DNA of 64,000 nt from Nothopassalora personata (taxonomy: Eukaryota; Ascomycota; Dothideomycetes; Mycosphaerellales; Mycosphaerellaceae): assembly GCA_033816765.1 (NCBI GenBank), contig CM066289.1:2108001-2172000 (forward strand), read 5' to 3'. Every line of letters begins with the position of its first letter. Position 1 is the stretch's first letter. Shown here in pieces: positions 20,284 through 33,080 of this stretch. The notes beneath the pieces were generated by a model. That model searched no databases. It saw nothing but the letters and a program-made list of their open reading frames with translations, and was not told where the DNA came from. A program made the translations under genes and the position numbers.

Positions 20284-21626
20284 CTTATCGCTGGCGCCGC
20301 GCTTGGCGAAGGACGTGATCCAGGTGCGGCTGCGGCTGCTGTTTAGATGTTGCGCTGCGAATCCGCGTGAAGCGTGCTGCCGAGCAATAAACAAGATGCA
20401 GTTCTTGGCGATGTTGGAAGAGTTTTCTCCTTCGCACACGCCCGAGTCCGCGCGGTGTATGGAGGCGGGCAACGAGCGGTCCAATTTCGAGGGCAATCGC
20501 GTCCACAGAGAAGGCGCTGTTCCTTGTCCGCGCTAGCATCCTTGCAGCCGTTGCGCGTGAAGCGAGTGAAAGTTGAGGAAAGAGCAGCTCGAGGCATCCA
20601 CTGCAACAGCAATTGCAGATTGGGCAAGTGCAACAATGCCGCTTGATACAGTACGACGGGCTTGATCTCCATGATATTGGTCTACACGACGACGGGTATC
20701 AGGCGCGCCTCTCTCTACGGACAGTGTCTCTGCAAGTATCAGCATAAGCGACTGAAGTGGAAGGAAAGCGCAGGTCAACTCCTTGTGAGTGCTCGGCAGA
20801 ATCTCACCGCAAGACACACGTGGCAGGACACCATCCTCAGCGTTGTTGACAGGTCCACACGACGACCAGTCTGTTGGAGGGCTGCAAGCATCAGCAAGTT
20901 CTGTCAAGTCTTTCTCACTTACCACGGCCAACGCTTCGTGCAACATGCCCTGCTTCTCCACACATATATTTCATAGAACACAGAGCACAAAGGAAATGAG
21001 AGTATGAAGACGATATCATGTTTGTCGGTAGCTGCCTCATCCCTGATCTAAGAAAAAGATGTAGAGTACAACAGCACAACCAAGTTGCAGTCGGTCCTCC
21101 CGCGAGAGAAGACCAAACTGCCTGCCCCCGCTGAAAACAACCATCCTCTTCCACGCGCCATCGCTGCGGGCCACTCTGTTGTACAGAACAGAAGAAAGCA
21201 AGTTCCACTTCGGCCCTCACTATGCATCAGAGAAAAAGGGTAATCAAAGTCGTAATCGTGGTGGTGATGTTGTCGGGTAAAAGTGTCATCGGTGGGAAAG
21301 AGGTAGTAGTGGTGGGTGGTGTCGTTTTTTGATGGTGTTGAATAGTCGAAAGTGTTGCAAAAGGGTTAACAAAGTGCTTTTCTGTAATCCCAATCTGAAC
21401 TGTCCCCCTGTGCCAGTGAAATGCATTTCATGCCAAGAGAGAGATCGTTTCGTAGTCGCTGTCTGAGGTCGTTCTCGTGGGTAGTCGTAAGAAAACGCGG
21501 TTTGAGCATGCAGATAGTAAAAGGCAGATCGTGTAATCTCCTGACCAACTCCCGCTAAAGTGCAATCTCACTCAAGGCAAAGGACGAAAAGTGCTTACTG
21601 TGAAAGGCGTTAGTAACGAGCAGTGA
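20284..21626. other. Intergenic, no gene supported
   Basis: Promoter side of the five-exon gene and 3' side of the RNA-binding-protein gene. The minus frame remains open upstream of 20283 but without ATG. Nothing else recognisable. Confidence 0.45.
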
Positions 21627-22979
21627 TCACAGGTATGTGTCACCTACGTTTTGATGTGGTGCATAGTTCCCAAAGGGATGCTGTGGTGGCATGCCCATTG
21701 ATGGGTAGACCGGCGGCGGTGGTGCAGGGCGATAAGGCGTGCCGGCAGGCCCGGAGTTGTTCTGACTGCGACCCCAGCTCAAGCGAACGCGGGAGTTTCC
21801 AATCGGGTAGCCTTGCATCTGGTTGATCGCCATCTCGGCAGCGTGGCGCTGTACGAATTGCACGAAACCGCATCCCTTGCCAGGTGGAATCTTGACGTAG
21901 GTGATCTCGCCAAAACCCTGGAAGAATGATCGAAGTTCGTCCTCGGTGACATAGCCAGACAGACCACCAACGAAGACTGTGGTATTGTTAGGATCCGTGA
22001 ATTGGTTCATGGGCTGAGGCGCGCCATAGTAGCCCATGGGAGGTGCACCCATCGCGTAAACGCCACCTGGAGCACCTGGACCCATGCCACCTTGCATGCC
22101 TGGCATACCCGGGCCTCCACCACCGCTCTTGTTCTTAGGAGTCGCGGTGCTGATGCGCATAGGTCTGTTGCCGCAGTACACGCCTTGCATCTCGTGAAGA
22201 GCCTTCTGCTGGTCGCCTTCGTCGGCAAAGCGGACAAAGCCGTAGCCGCGAGACATGCCGCTGATGGGATCTGACATGATCTTGGCGGACTTGCAAGACG
22301 TGTACTTGCCCTGGAACAGTGACATGAGGACGTATTCGTTGACTTCTGGGCCTAAGTCGCCAACAAAGATCGAATATTCTGGTCCACGGTCATCGCGACT
22401 TCGGTCTGCTAGGCCACCTCCAGATGCCCAGTTCAGCTTGAATTGACGGTTTGAGTTGGGAATAGCCTGTCCGTTGAGTTGCAAAGCGCGTGTAGCAGCC
22501 TCGGCGTTCTCGAAGTCGACGAAACAATAGCCAGCATTGCTTCTACAGGTTAGTCAGCCATTGCCCATGATCACATGCGCAAATGGACGCTAGCTTACCC
22601 TGAGAACTTGTCGCGAATCATCTTCACGTTAACCTGATAACCCATGCCAAACCACACACTGCGAACGAAGTTCTCATCGATCCAGGGTTCCAGTTCGCCC
22701 ATCCTATGTGGAGTCAGCGCTGCTGCATGTGCCAGACCCACTCTTCGCAGAAACTCACCAAAGTGTAGTCTTCTGGTCGCCGCCCTGTACTGAGCCCGGA
22801 GGACCTTGCGCTAGTCCCTGTGGACCGCCCGGGAACTGGCCTTGTTGCTGGCTTACGTCCATCTGCTGGCCCATTTGTGGAGGCTGCTGTGGTGCGCCGG
22901 GTGCTCCACCAAATCCACCTTGCTCTTGGCCATCCTGCTGAGGAGGCTGCGCTCCGCCTTCGAAGTTCGAAAAACTCAT
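21627..22979 (-). CDS. Three-RRM RNA-binding protein, Csx1/Nam8/TIA-1-like
   Basis: Exons 22979-22759, 22703-22599 and 22542-21627 give 413 aa. Introns of 55 and 56 bp have donors GTGAGT and GTAAGC. After a Gln/Gly/Pro-rich start, RRM1 (about 70-155) opens TTLWMGELEPWIDENFVRS and has AGYCFVDF. RRM2 (about 165-245) has YSIFVGDLGPEV and RGYGFVRF. RRM3 (about 293-365) has TTVFVGGLSGYVTEDEL and CGFVQFVQR, ending RLSWGRSQ. This order is that of fission yeast Csx1, budding yeast Nam8/Ngr1 and human TIA-1, which control mRNA stability or 5' splice-site use. The C-terminus is Pro/Gly-rich. An alternative last intron (about 21640-21592: GTAGGT, TACTAAC, CACAG) would place a TAA right after the Gln-Asn codons and shorten the protein by a few residues. 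Confidence 0.9.
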
Positions 22980-24892
22980 TATTGCGGTAGTCGGAAGATC
23001 GGTCGCAAAATCTGGTATTGATCGCGTGTGTGCTTACGTAACCGAGTTAGCTCTCTAGGGTAGGTGGTCAGCGCATGCGAAAAGATGAGCGCAATGGATG
23101 AAGCAAACATGCTCTGATGCGTCCAGGAAGTGTGCAGACTCACGTGCGTCAAAGACAATAAGTATGCTCGTCCGGCCGTTGACTCGTGAAGAGTAGCGTA
23201 GAGAATGCAGCTGCGCGGATGGCCGTAATGTCGTGTCGTAGTCCGAGTCGCGCAAATGACCAGCGGAGTAGTCGCGAATAAGTGATGTATGGATAAGTCG
23301 TGTCGCCGAAAGTAGAGACGCCTTGCGCACTAAAGTGAAGTCGCAGTCGCGAAAGGAGCGTCCTGCCTTGGGGATCGAAAGGGACTCTAAATCTGCAGAG
23401 AATGCGTGAGCCGATGCGCTGGCGGTGAATGGCGGCCGTTTCAATGGGCGCAAGGTGGGACAGGGCAGCAAGGCGCTGAGTCGACGCGGGAGTGCGGAAG
23501 CTCTCTGGTCTTAGCGAGCCAGCGGGGAGAGATCGCCTAAACGCAAGCTGCAGCAGTGAAGGCAAGCAGCAAGCGCAAGATGCGCTCTGTGCCGACTACC
23601 AGGATAGCAGCAGGCAGAGCAGGCTTCGAGTAGGCTCGCTTCGCAATGCAGTGCACGCCGCCGGAGAGACAGCTGTCGAGTCAGGTGACGCAGGTGTGGT
23701 GGTGTTGTGTGCGACTGAAGCCTGCGCCGCGCTGGTGGTGTTGCATGTGAAGTAGTGGCGATAAGTTCTGCACCGGTGATTTGCGCAATCCTTGGTAGCG
23801 ATGTGCACACCAGGCACAGTGCGTTACAAAGAGCCAGAGAGGCAGCAGCCGCAGGAGGTCGGAAGCACTCGAAACGGGACAATGCTCTCATTCACTGCAG
23901 TTGCAGTGCTGTGCGCCCGCCGCGCTTGTCGTGTGATGTGATTTCGACCGGGTGGCGAAGGCGAAGCAAGCGAGGGGAGAGGAAAGGGCCAGACTCACCA
24001 GCAATGAATGCTATCTCAGTAGCAGACCTGTTGCAGTACTTTGCAGTGCGGAGAACGCCAGAAACTGAAGCTCAAAGCACAAACACCGGCTGATTCGCGA
24101 AACGACGCCCCAACGAGAGATGATATATCGATTCTGGCGCGAAGGTTGCTGTTGAGAGAAGGAAAGATCGAGGTGGAAGAAGCGGAAGCTGAGAGATGAC
24201 AACAACGAGGCCCATGGCGAGAGGGGTCTTTTTCAGGTGTGAACTCTAAATGCTTCGCCAACTCGTGTCCACCGGTCGATATTTCATGTGCAGCCTGTGC
24301 TGGTGCTGGGGCTGCCCACGCCCAAGTCTCTCAGACCCGCGACGTGAACGACCGCTACCGGAACGCCTGTCAGAGCCGCCGCGACTCGCTGCGTCAGCGC
24401 GATTTTTTTGTTGCTGAACCTCGTCGGCGTTGCAAGGCGGCAGCACAGTCGCCGCTGGGTATATTCGTAGCAGGTATCTTCACACATTGCTTCCGCCAGC
24501 CTAGGCATCTGCACACATCTCCATCTCAACACTCTGGCCCGGGTCACTCGCTTCATCTGCTCCGCCCAACCAGCAGCAATGCTCGCCAATGCCCCCTGAC
24601 AATAATATCTCACATCACCATCTGTGCGCGTCGTGTGCTCTGATTGTACCTTGCGTTGACCAAGCGCGGTTGTACCGCCGGCGCGACATTGTGCTATTGA
24701 GGCGTTCGATTGCCTTGATGCAGCGATGCCACTCGATACCACGATTGGCATGACAAATTCTCGAGTCATGGTCAGCGTCAATGCCATGGAAATCCACTCT
24801 CGTGTTCTGTGCGAAGGCCGCAGACTTATTAGAGGCGCCTTACTATACCAGCAAAGGCAGTTGCAACTATGTTTCGGCGGTGCATACAGCAT
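22980..24892. other. 1.9-kb intergenic stretch at the border of the repeat block
   Basis: Upstream of the RNA-binding-protein gene. Open frames of 60-200 aa occur on both strands but they are Arg/Ser/Cys-rich and overlap one another, as in GC-balanced non-coding DNA. No gene, RNA or mobile element supported. Base composition turns sharply AT/TA-rich from about 24,893. Confidence 0.45.
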
Positions 24893-26903
24893 AAGATGAG
24901 TTTGCGATATTATATCGGTTTATGAATATATGACTTCTTGCAACTTTTACACAATATACTGCTTAAACACACATTATTCGAACCGTTAGATCGCGAGGAT
25001 TAACGTAATACCTATATTATCGCGCGAAAACGAACCGCTACCTTGCTATCGCCGAAAAACGTTACGCGTCGCGATTAAAACAATATAACGCGTTTAACTC
25101 AACTAACGATATAACCTAACTAAGGCCTAAAAGACACTATTATATACTTTAATAAATACTATAAATAGATAGAGGAATAGTTAAATAGAACGGATAAAAA
25201 GAGAAACTTTAAGGAGGTACTAAGAAGTATAGCGTAGTTTAGATAGAGGTTCTACGAATACGCCTAAGGACATATCGCGAAGGACGTATACTAATAGGTA
25301 GTAGTTCTTTAAGATAGCCTAAGCGTAATTAAGAATACCCTCTATACCTATACTAGTTTATTAACACAGCGCTAATAGGCAATAGGTTTCGATAAACCCG
25401 TAATAATCTAGTATATCTAAGAGGCTCTACCTACTACCGTAACCTATATAACTAGTACCTCTAGTAATACTACCCTTAATTAGCTAGATAAAGTACGAAT
25501 TAAAGTATAAGACTAGGGTATTCGAGAGATACTTAAGTAAAGACACTATAAAGGCGACGAGCTACTTAAGTTAATTAACGAAGGCCTTAAGTAGAAGAAC
25601 TATTAATCTCGAGCTATAGTAGTAATATAGTTACCCTTAGGAGACGTCGATATTTAGTTTAACGATAGATAAGATAGAGACTAGTTCTTCCGCGAGAAAG
25701 AGAGATACCTTCTAATACTAGAAGCTAACGTAGAGCTTACGATATAAACATTTAGCGTAGTAGTCGATAGCGTACTAATAAAGAGTATTAATATAGATAC
25801 TATTAGTAAATAGAAGGTAATAGCTTAAATTAAAGTATATAATATCGTCCGGATGCTAGAAGCTATTATTATAGGCATTAAATAGCTCTCGAGGGGAAAC
25901 GCTAAAACGAAAGACAATAGCTTAATAGTTATATACTATCTCTACCCGGAAGACGCGAACACTATTATTAACTTTAGGCTACTATAGGAAGGAAAGATAC
26001 TTAACGGTAAGCTTTTTTACGGGTAGTATCGTCTATTATAGTGCATTAATTGCCTCTAATATAATTATAATAGAGCCCGTTATATAGCGATAATACGATA
26101 CGGAAAATGCGCTAGTAGACATTACGGAATAAAAGACTACTTAACTAATATATAGTAATACGCTAACTATAGCTACGTATATACGGCCTTTAGTAAAAGC
26201 TATCCGGCTAGGCGAAAGGCGTAGGCGGATAGTATAATAAGGAAAGTAAAGCTCCCTTATAGGCACGATGTCTATAGCCCTTAAAGAACTTATCTAATCT
26301 CGTAGTAATAGTAGTATATAGGCGGCCCTCGAGACCTAGTAAACGTATAGATACCGAGAGCTATTATATATTAAAGTAACTAAGGAGGCCTAACTAACTA
26401 GATCGAGGAACTATAAAGTACCGACAATAGCCTAAACCGGGGACCTAGATAATATAATATACAAATTCCGAATACGGATATAAGTAAATAACGCGTCGAG
26501 CCTACCTAACTTCTAACGCCTCTAACGAACACATCTCTCCTAATACTAAGCAATTTAGGTACATCCTTACTAGTAGATAGTAAACTTCTATTAAGGAGTA
26601 AGTAAGGAGGTAGCGATAATACTACTCCGGGCACTACCTTACTAGAAGAGACCTAGAGGGCAATCGATCGATAGCTAGAAGTCTAATAAACACTAACTAT
26701 CGATAGGAGCCTCTCTAGCTCTTTACTAGGGCTAATCTACTAAACTCCGACGCTAGCGTTAGTTATAGAGCTTTAAGACACCGTCTAAAAGCTCTAAAAA
26801 GACCTTAAAGAACTTAGAGAAGCGCGTAAGGACTACTTTAGTAGCGAAGATATTAAAGCAATTACTAAGGGTATTAGGACTAAAGAACAATTAAAGGTAG
26901 TTA
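24893..26903 (+). mobile_element. RIP-decayed LINE fragment, probably Tad1-like ORF1 (gag)
   Basis: TA-rich DNA full of TAG/TAA in every frame, in line with CpA-to-TpA mutation. At about 26,040-26,150 one + frame still reads a double zinc-knuckle outline: C-x2-C, then Cys/His-derived Tyr positions, then GKCASRHYGIKDY, where Tyr stands for mutated Cys or His. The spacing fits the two adjacent CCHC knuckles of Tad1-type LINE ORF1 proteins. The fragment is cut on the right by the first LTR at 26,904. No reverse transcriptase part is visible. Left border is set by the composition change. Confidence 0.4.
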
Positions 26904-27307
26904 TGTTACGGAATAATTCCTATGGACCCTAGAATTATAACGATAAGACGAACACGTAACTTATCCTACCTAAGCGCTTAGACTTAGAGCGATTAGACTA
27001 CTTATGCTTAGACTAATTAGACTGCTTATACTTAGAATGATTAGACTAATTACCGAGATCTACGAATCTCCTTTGTATTTAGGAACGCTAAGAACCCCTT
27101 ATAGTTTCGAGGCGTTTAACTCACTGTTTAATATTACTGTTTAGAATACACTATAACCTAACCTCTACCTTACTGCTACTTATTCTTTATAAGACAAGAT
27201 AGCTACTGCTTTATTACTCTCCCTCGACTTCCTATCGGCCCGAGAACAAACCCGATTAAGCTTATCTTCTTAACTTATAATATCATTAGGTCATACTAAA
27301 CCTAACA
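26904..27307 (+). repeat. LTR 1 of the tandem array
   Basis: 404 bp, TGTTACGG...CCTAACA. This copy keeps the original TG start; LTRs 2-4 read TATTACGG after G-to-A change. The block CTTTGTATTTAGGAACGC is shared with the LTRs of elements A and B. Confidence 0.85.
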
Positions 27308-27325
27308 GCTTTAAACGCCCTCTAC

Positions 27326-29366
27326 GATAGGAGACCGATAGAGTAAACGGGGAACACCCGCCCCTAGTAAAGTAAGTAGAGCCCGACGACCTTAGACCGC
27401 GAACGATGCTATTAATGCCTTAGCTACTTATATAGGTAACGACACCCTTAAGGTTAGTAAGCTAGAATACTACTATAGCGACCGAGACCCTTAAGATTAG
27501 TAAGCTAGAATACTACTATAGCGACCGAGACAAGTTCGACACTTAGGTCTCTTAGATAGACATGTACTTCTTATTTAACTCTATACCTAAGAACCTTAAG
27601 CCTATCTTTACTACTACCTTTTTAAGAGGACGAGCATAACATTAGGTTAAACTATTCCTTAGGAAATACCTAGACAGTAACGGAGAAGACAATGCCGACG
27701 GAATCTTTAGGTTATATAACTATCTTAAGCATGCTATAAAGAGCGTCTTTAGTATCTCTAATAAGATTGCTACTACCGTTCGTGTTATTTAGCATTTAAC
27801 CTAGAAGACATCTACTGCCGAATATACTACTAAATTCTAGGAATACGCGTAACTTACCGATTAGGACGACGAAGCACTTTAAGTTATGTACCGAAGAGGA
27901 CTAAAGGAGTATATTAAGGACGAGTTAATAAGGGACGGTCGGAAGATCGATAGCTTAGGCTACCTCGTTAGAGTTACGATTAATCTTAACGATAAGCTCT
28001 ACGGGAGAGCTATAGAACGACGATACGATTCTAAAGAATCCAGAAAGGCTAGATATACACTAGGCTATAACAACCGTAATAGAGGCTTCTATAATAACTA
28101 TAATAATAAGCCTAGGGACAAACCGTACTACGGACTATAGCTAATAGAACTCGACGTTACCGAGAAAGGTCGTAAGATTAGGAACAGTAACGGGAACAGA
28201 GTATCCCGGAGTTCGAAAGAAACACGAACTTACTACGGATATAGTAAACCTAGCTACCTAGTAAGGGACTGCCGCGGTAAGAATATAGTACGCCGTAAAC
28301 AGTTTAACATAATACAACCCCGAACTAGTAAATCTAAGAGCAGCGTTAGATCTTAAGGAGATACCGACTATACTCGGAGAGTAGGGGAGAGAGCTAGTAA
28401 TAGAAGCACGACGCCTCTCCTAGACCCCTTAGAAGGACGAGGAGAATACTATAGGTAGTAAATAGTAGTTATTCCATTTAATACGAAGAACTAACTACGA
28501 CAGTTCAACATAATAATACGAAGAGTCGACTACGAGATCGAATCTGAGTCTCGAAATAGTTATAGAAGCCTTTATTAGCGATTCTGTTACTAAGACTCGT
28601 GTTAAGTTTACTACGCCGCGAAGTTAGGCGTAGGGTATTAGCATTAATAACTAAGAGGAACCCTAGGAGCAACGTATAGGTAAAACGCTACGCTCCGAGA
28701 AGTAGACATCGACGAATCCTACTTTAATAACGATAAAAGCGATAAAGAAAACTAAGACCTAGGATAGAACGGATTATAGTTACCGGAACTATAGGAAGAA
28801 AGTTGAGAAACTACCGGGCTAGATACTATCGAAGAAGATTAGGATCCGGAAGAATTAAGCGAAGAAGATTCCTCCGAAGGAGAAGAGAGCGATACTAACG
28901 ACGATAATAAATAACTAACCTTTACGATTAATGCACCTAAGAAATTATATAATATAATCGTACACCTATAAAGAAGGCACGAGGAATTCCTACCTAAGAT
29001 AGGCGGACGAAGGATGCTATACTCTATTAAGTTTAATAAGACACTCGACACCCTACGAGGCATAGCCTAGGGATACCTACTTATAGAAACAACCGAAAAT
29101 CTAGTAACCGCTATTATAGAACGACTACCGATAGGGAGCCGAATAATAGGAACCGGATATCTTATACCGTTAGGAACATTTATATCGGATAAATTACGTC
29201 ATATAGTGCAACACGCACGCGTACTCTACTTAGAAACGTAGAAGATCTAGGAACGTTACTAAATGTAGGTGTAGATATAGAAAGGCTCGCGCTAGGTTTA
29301 AGCGGAGGCCTCGAGACACGAAGCACGACGTTCTACATACGAATAGGTAAAAGGATTAACTCCCTA
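27326..29366 (+). pseudogene. Decayed gag of tandem unit 1
   Basis: Aligns along its length with the gag of element A but carries TAG or TAA at former Gln, Trp and similar codons. A 43-bp segment (ending CGACCGAGAC) is duplicated at about 27,446-27,531. The longest surviving stretch is 84 codons at 27,886-28,140 (MYRRGLKEYIKDELIRDG), matching FRRGLKDSVKDELIRHG of element A. The zinc-knuckle is lost to C-to-T change. Equivalent stretches lie at 33,659, 56,098 and 62,205. Confidence 0.8.
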
Positions 29367-31915
29367 GGAATAAGCGACCGAAGGGAGTTATACAATATAG
29401 AAAAGGCTTAAGCATTACTAACGATAACAGTGTTTCGAACTAAGATTATCGTTAACGGGCACAAGACAGATTAACCGGATTAGACTAGTACACGAAGATT
29501 AACCTACGAGATGCCTTCTACGCTATACGGATAGTAGAGGGAGAAGAATGGAAAACCGCTTTTAGAATAAGATACGGACTTTACGAATTCTTAGTTATAC
29601 TAATAGAATTGACTAACGCACCCGCATCCTATTAGGACCTTGTTAACGAAACACTTAGGGACCTACTCGACATATGCGTTATCGCTTATATAGACGATAT
29701 ATTAGTCTATACGAAAGGATCCCTTTAGAATTACATAAAGCAAGTCTAGGACGTATTCGAATAACTTACGCGTTTAGGATTTAAGACAGCACCCGAGAAA
29801 TGCGAATTCTATAAGAAAGAAGTTAAATTCTTAGGCTTTATTATTAGTACTATAGGGATAACGATCGACCCTACGAAGACATAGTCAATTAGAGAATAGC
29901 TAGAACTAAAAACAGTTAAGGACGTACAATTATTCCTTAGACTAGCGAACTACAACCGGAAATTCATTAAGGACTACGTAAAGACAGTAGTACTAATAAC
30001 AATGCTTACAAGAAAAGACGTTACCTAGAAATAGGGAAAGGAACAGATTAAAGCGTTTAAAAAACTTAAGGAACAATACGCTTTAGTCCCTACGCTTTGA
30101 CTATTCGATAGTAGTAAGGAAGTCTACATCGAGACCGATGCGTCTAATATAGTAATAGGCGCGTGTCTAACATAGACACACGATAGGTAGAGACACCTAG
30201 TAGCCTATTACTCCCGGAAAATAACTATAGCGGAACAGAACTACGACATCTATAATAAAGAGCTTCTAGCTATTATTGCTACTATATAATATTAGAGAGT
30301 ATATGTCGAGGGCCTACCGAAGTTAACGATTCTTTCGGACTATAAGAATATTACGTACTTTACGACGACGAAAGAACTTACCCGAAGGCAAGCCCGCTAG
30401 TTGGAGCTACTAGGGTAATATAAGTTTAAAATTAAATATACTCTAGGACAAGAAAATGGCCGCGCCGACGCGCTAAGCCGAAGGAGCGACTACATAGAAG
30501 GAAAAGAACTAGTGTAACATAAAATACTAAAGACAAACCCCGACGGAAGTCTTAGTACTAACACTAGAGAATTTAACAACATTGTACGGATATTAGGCGA
30601 TAAGGACGAACAATTCCCTATATCGTAAGGAAAATACTAAGTACCGAAGGATCGAAAAGAAGAATATATACAATAACATTACGACGGACTAACTTATAGA
30701 CACCCTAGAACTTTAAAGATAATAGACCTAATACAACGTAGCTTCTTATTCCTATAGATAGGACTTAAGGTGTTACGCTACATTAAACAATACGTACACT
30801 ACTAACGAAACAAGGCTACGAGACATGTAAAATACGGTTACCTACAGTTTAGGACACTACCGACGAAACTATAGGACGAAGTTATAATAGACTTTGTTAC
30901 GAAACTCCTACCGTTAAGAGACTAAGTTACGAAACAACTATACGACATAATACTAGTTATAGTTAATAGACTTATAAAATACGCACACTTCATTCCTACA
31001 TTAGAGACATATAATGTAGAGTAGCTCGGATACCTCGTACTAGATAGACTTATCCGATACTACGGATTCCCTTAAACGTTTATAACGGACAGAGATAAGC
31101 TATTTACATCGAACTACTAGAAAACGCTTATAGGAACGATTAGAATAAGACATAAGCTATCTATAGCATATTATCTAGAAACAGACGGATAAACGGAGAG
31201 GATAAATTAAACACTCGAGCAATACCTACGGCACTACATTAACTACGTATAAGACAACTAGGTTTTATTACTACTAATAGCGTAGATTATACTAAACAAC
31301 TATAAATCGAAGACAACTTTAACGACACTATTCTATACGAACTTTAGTAAAGATCCTAACCTATTTAGAACACCTAGATCTTACCTATAAGCCGAAAGAG
31401 CAATCGTAACGACGGATACTCTTAAGGAAGTAGATAAAGAAACACGTAAGGCGATCGAAGATGTATAATAAAAACTATCTTAATAACGGTAGGACACGAG
31501 AAAAATAGCACCTCTACTAAAGGAGGGGGATAAGGTCTATCTCCTTATAAAAAACTTAAGAATAAGAAGATAGACTAAGAAACTAGATTACGTTAAGGTC
31601 GGACTATTTTTCATCGACAAAGTTATAGGACTAGTTAACTACCGTCTACGGCTGCTACCTAACGCAAAAATCCACCTAGTCTTCTATATCTCTAAGTTAG
31701 AACCCGTAGACGCCGAAACACCCTACTAGGAAAGCTTCTATTTCGAGCTAGAAGTAGAAAACGAATTCGAAGTTAAAAAAATCCTAGATAAGAAAGGTTA
31801 GCGATATCTTATTAAGTAGAAAGGATACGACGAGTTAGAAAATACCTAGGAACTAAAACAAAACCTACAAAACTGTTAGTAAAAGATCCGACAATACTAA
31901 AAATAGGTCCGCTAA
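29367..31915 (+). pseudogene. Decayed pol of tandem unit 1 with internal deletion
   Basis: Follows the gag remnant. At about 29,465 the sequence jumps from the protease start (ACGGGCACAAGACAG) straight into the RT region (ATTAACCGGATTAGAC); relative to element A about 870 bp is missing, with ACAAGAC at both breakpoints. After that RT, RNase H, integrase and chromodomain can be followed with frequent stops (for example a mutated YMDD at about 29,690 reading YIDD). Not functional. Confidence 0.8.
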
Positions 31916-31950
31916 TATAACTAACGACAATCGATCTCTCGGCCGACGAG

Positions 31951-32024
31951 CGACTAGGGTAGGAATTGAACCTACGACCTTAAGAGTATAGACAGCTTAC
32001 GCTCTACTACTAAGCTACCTAGCC
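31951..32024 (-). tRNA. tRNA-like sequence, antisense, unit 1
   Basis: On the minus strand a 74-nt cloverleaf-like sequence: acceptor strands GGCTAGG and CCTAGTC pair throughout (one G-T), A-box TAGCTTAGTAGTAGAGCG (RIP-changed from TAGCTCAGTGG), T arm GTAGG...CCTAC with B-box GGTTCAATTCC. The anticodon arm is odd: a 4-bp CTTG-type stem with an 11-nt loop (CTGTCTATACT), so no isotype is assigned. Located between the pol end and the antisense ORF. Confidence 0.55.
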
Positions 32025-32059
32025 GATTAATAAGAATAGGGATATAACTTATAAATAAA

Positions 32060-32603
32060 TACCCTAATAAGTCTCTACCCCTAGGGACTCGCCCTAAGGC
32101 TCCGCTCTAGAAAGCGCCGCCTAGTTATTTACGGGCATCTCTAGGATATCCGAGAAAGAAACTAGCGAAGGCGACACCTCTACCCCCGACGCCCGCTTAA
32201 GAGACGCTAGCTCCTCGCGCGCCTCTTCCTCCTCGAGCTCCTCTAACTCCTTAGCGACGGCATCGTCGGTACGACGCTTAGCTAATCGTAGCTATTTCCG
32301 AAGACGGATCTTGCGCATCTTTAGCCGCACCTCCTCCTCTTTAATCCTCTTAAGCTCTAGCTTAAGCTTATCGCGCGAATCGCGAAGACGTTCCTACTCC
32401 GGACGAGAAAGACATATATCGCAATCCTTATAGCCTTTCCGAATATAGACCGAACACTTTCTAGACTAAGAACCTACGATACACTTTACTACTACGCCCG
32501 AGGATCGAGACTTCTAATAATTCGTATATAGAGCTATTTCAATACTAGAAACTTTAGTATCCTAATTAAGTCGTTAACGGCGTTTATAAGAGGAAGAAGA
32601 CAT
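32060..32603 (-). pseudogene. Decayed antisense Cys-cluster/coiled-coil ORF, unit 1
   Basis: Minus-strand reading from ATG 32603 begins MSSSSYKRR, like the antisense ORF of elements B and C (MSSSS). A Cys-rich part follows (KCIVGS, KCSVYIRKGYKDCDICLS), then a charged heptad-like helix (ERLRDSRDKLKLELKRIKEE and DDAVAKELEELEEEEAREEL). Several TAG/TAA codons interrupt it. The end is approximate. Confidence 0.6.
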
Positions 32604-32676
32604 AGTTAACTATTACTATAAGAAATAATAACGGCTTAAGAAGCTTCGGGACGAAGCTAGGCTAAGAAGGGGATAG

Positions 32677-33080
32677 TATTACGGAATAATTCCTATAGAC
32701 CCTAGAATTATAACGATAAGACGAACACGTAACTTATCCTACCTAAGCGCTTAGACTTAGAGCGATTAGACTACTTATGCTTAGACTAATTAGACTGCTT
32801 ATACTTAGAATGATTAGACTAATTACCGAGATCTACGAATCTCCTTTGTATTTAGGAACGCTAAGAACCCCTTATAGTTTCGAGGCGTTTAACTCACTGT
32901 TTAATATTACTGTTTAGAATACACTATAACCTAACCTCTACCTCACTGCTACTTAGTCTTTACAAGACAAGACAGCTACTGCTTTATTACTCTCCCTCGA
33001 CTTCCTATCGGCCCGAGAACAAACCCGATTAAGCTTATCTTCTTAACTTATAATATCATTAGGTCATACTAAACCTAACA
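32677..33080 (+). repeat. LTR 2 of the tandem array
   Basis: 404 bp, TATTACGG...CCTAACA; serves as 3' LTR of unit 1 and 5' LTR of unit 2. Confidence 0.85.

Noticed and set aside
27886..28140. An 84-aa ORF (MYRRGLKEYIKDELIRDG...) present four times as a possible conserved small gene
   Set aside because: It is the longest stop-free stretch of the decayed gag in each tandem unit and aligns with Gag of element A; conserved because the units were duplicated, not because it is selected.
28839..29063. A 74-aa minus-strand ORF (MPRRVSSVLLNLIEYSIL...) repeated in every unit and similar in element A
   Set aside because: Antisense shadow of the acidic gag C-terminus; acidic Glu/Asp/Ser coding DNA gives Leu/Ser-rich antisense frames.
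31951..32024. Calling the antisense 74-mer a functional tRNA with anticodon CTA (UAG suppressor)
   Set aside because: The anticodon loop is 11 nt and the stem only 4 bp, so anticodon assignment is not safe; recorded only as tRNA-like.
26904..33080. CRISPR-like or satellite interpretation of the regular repeats
   Set aside because: The period is a whole LTR retroelement unit with recognisable gag, pol and LTRs; no short spaced repeats.
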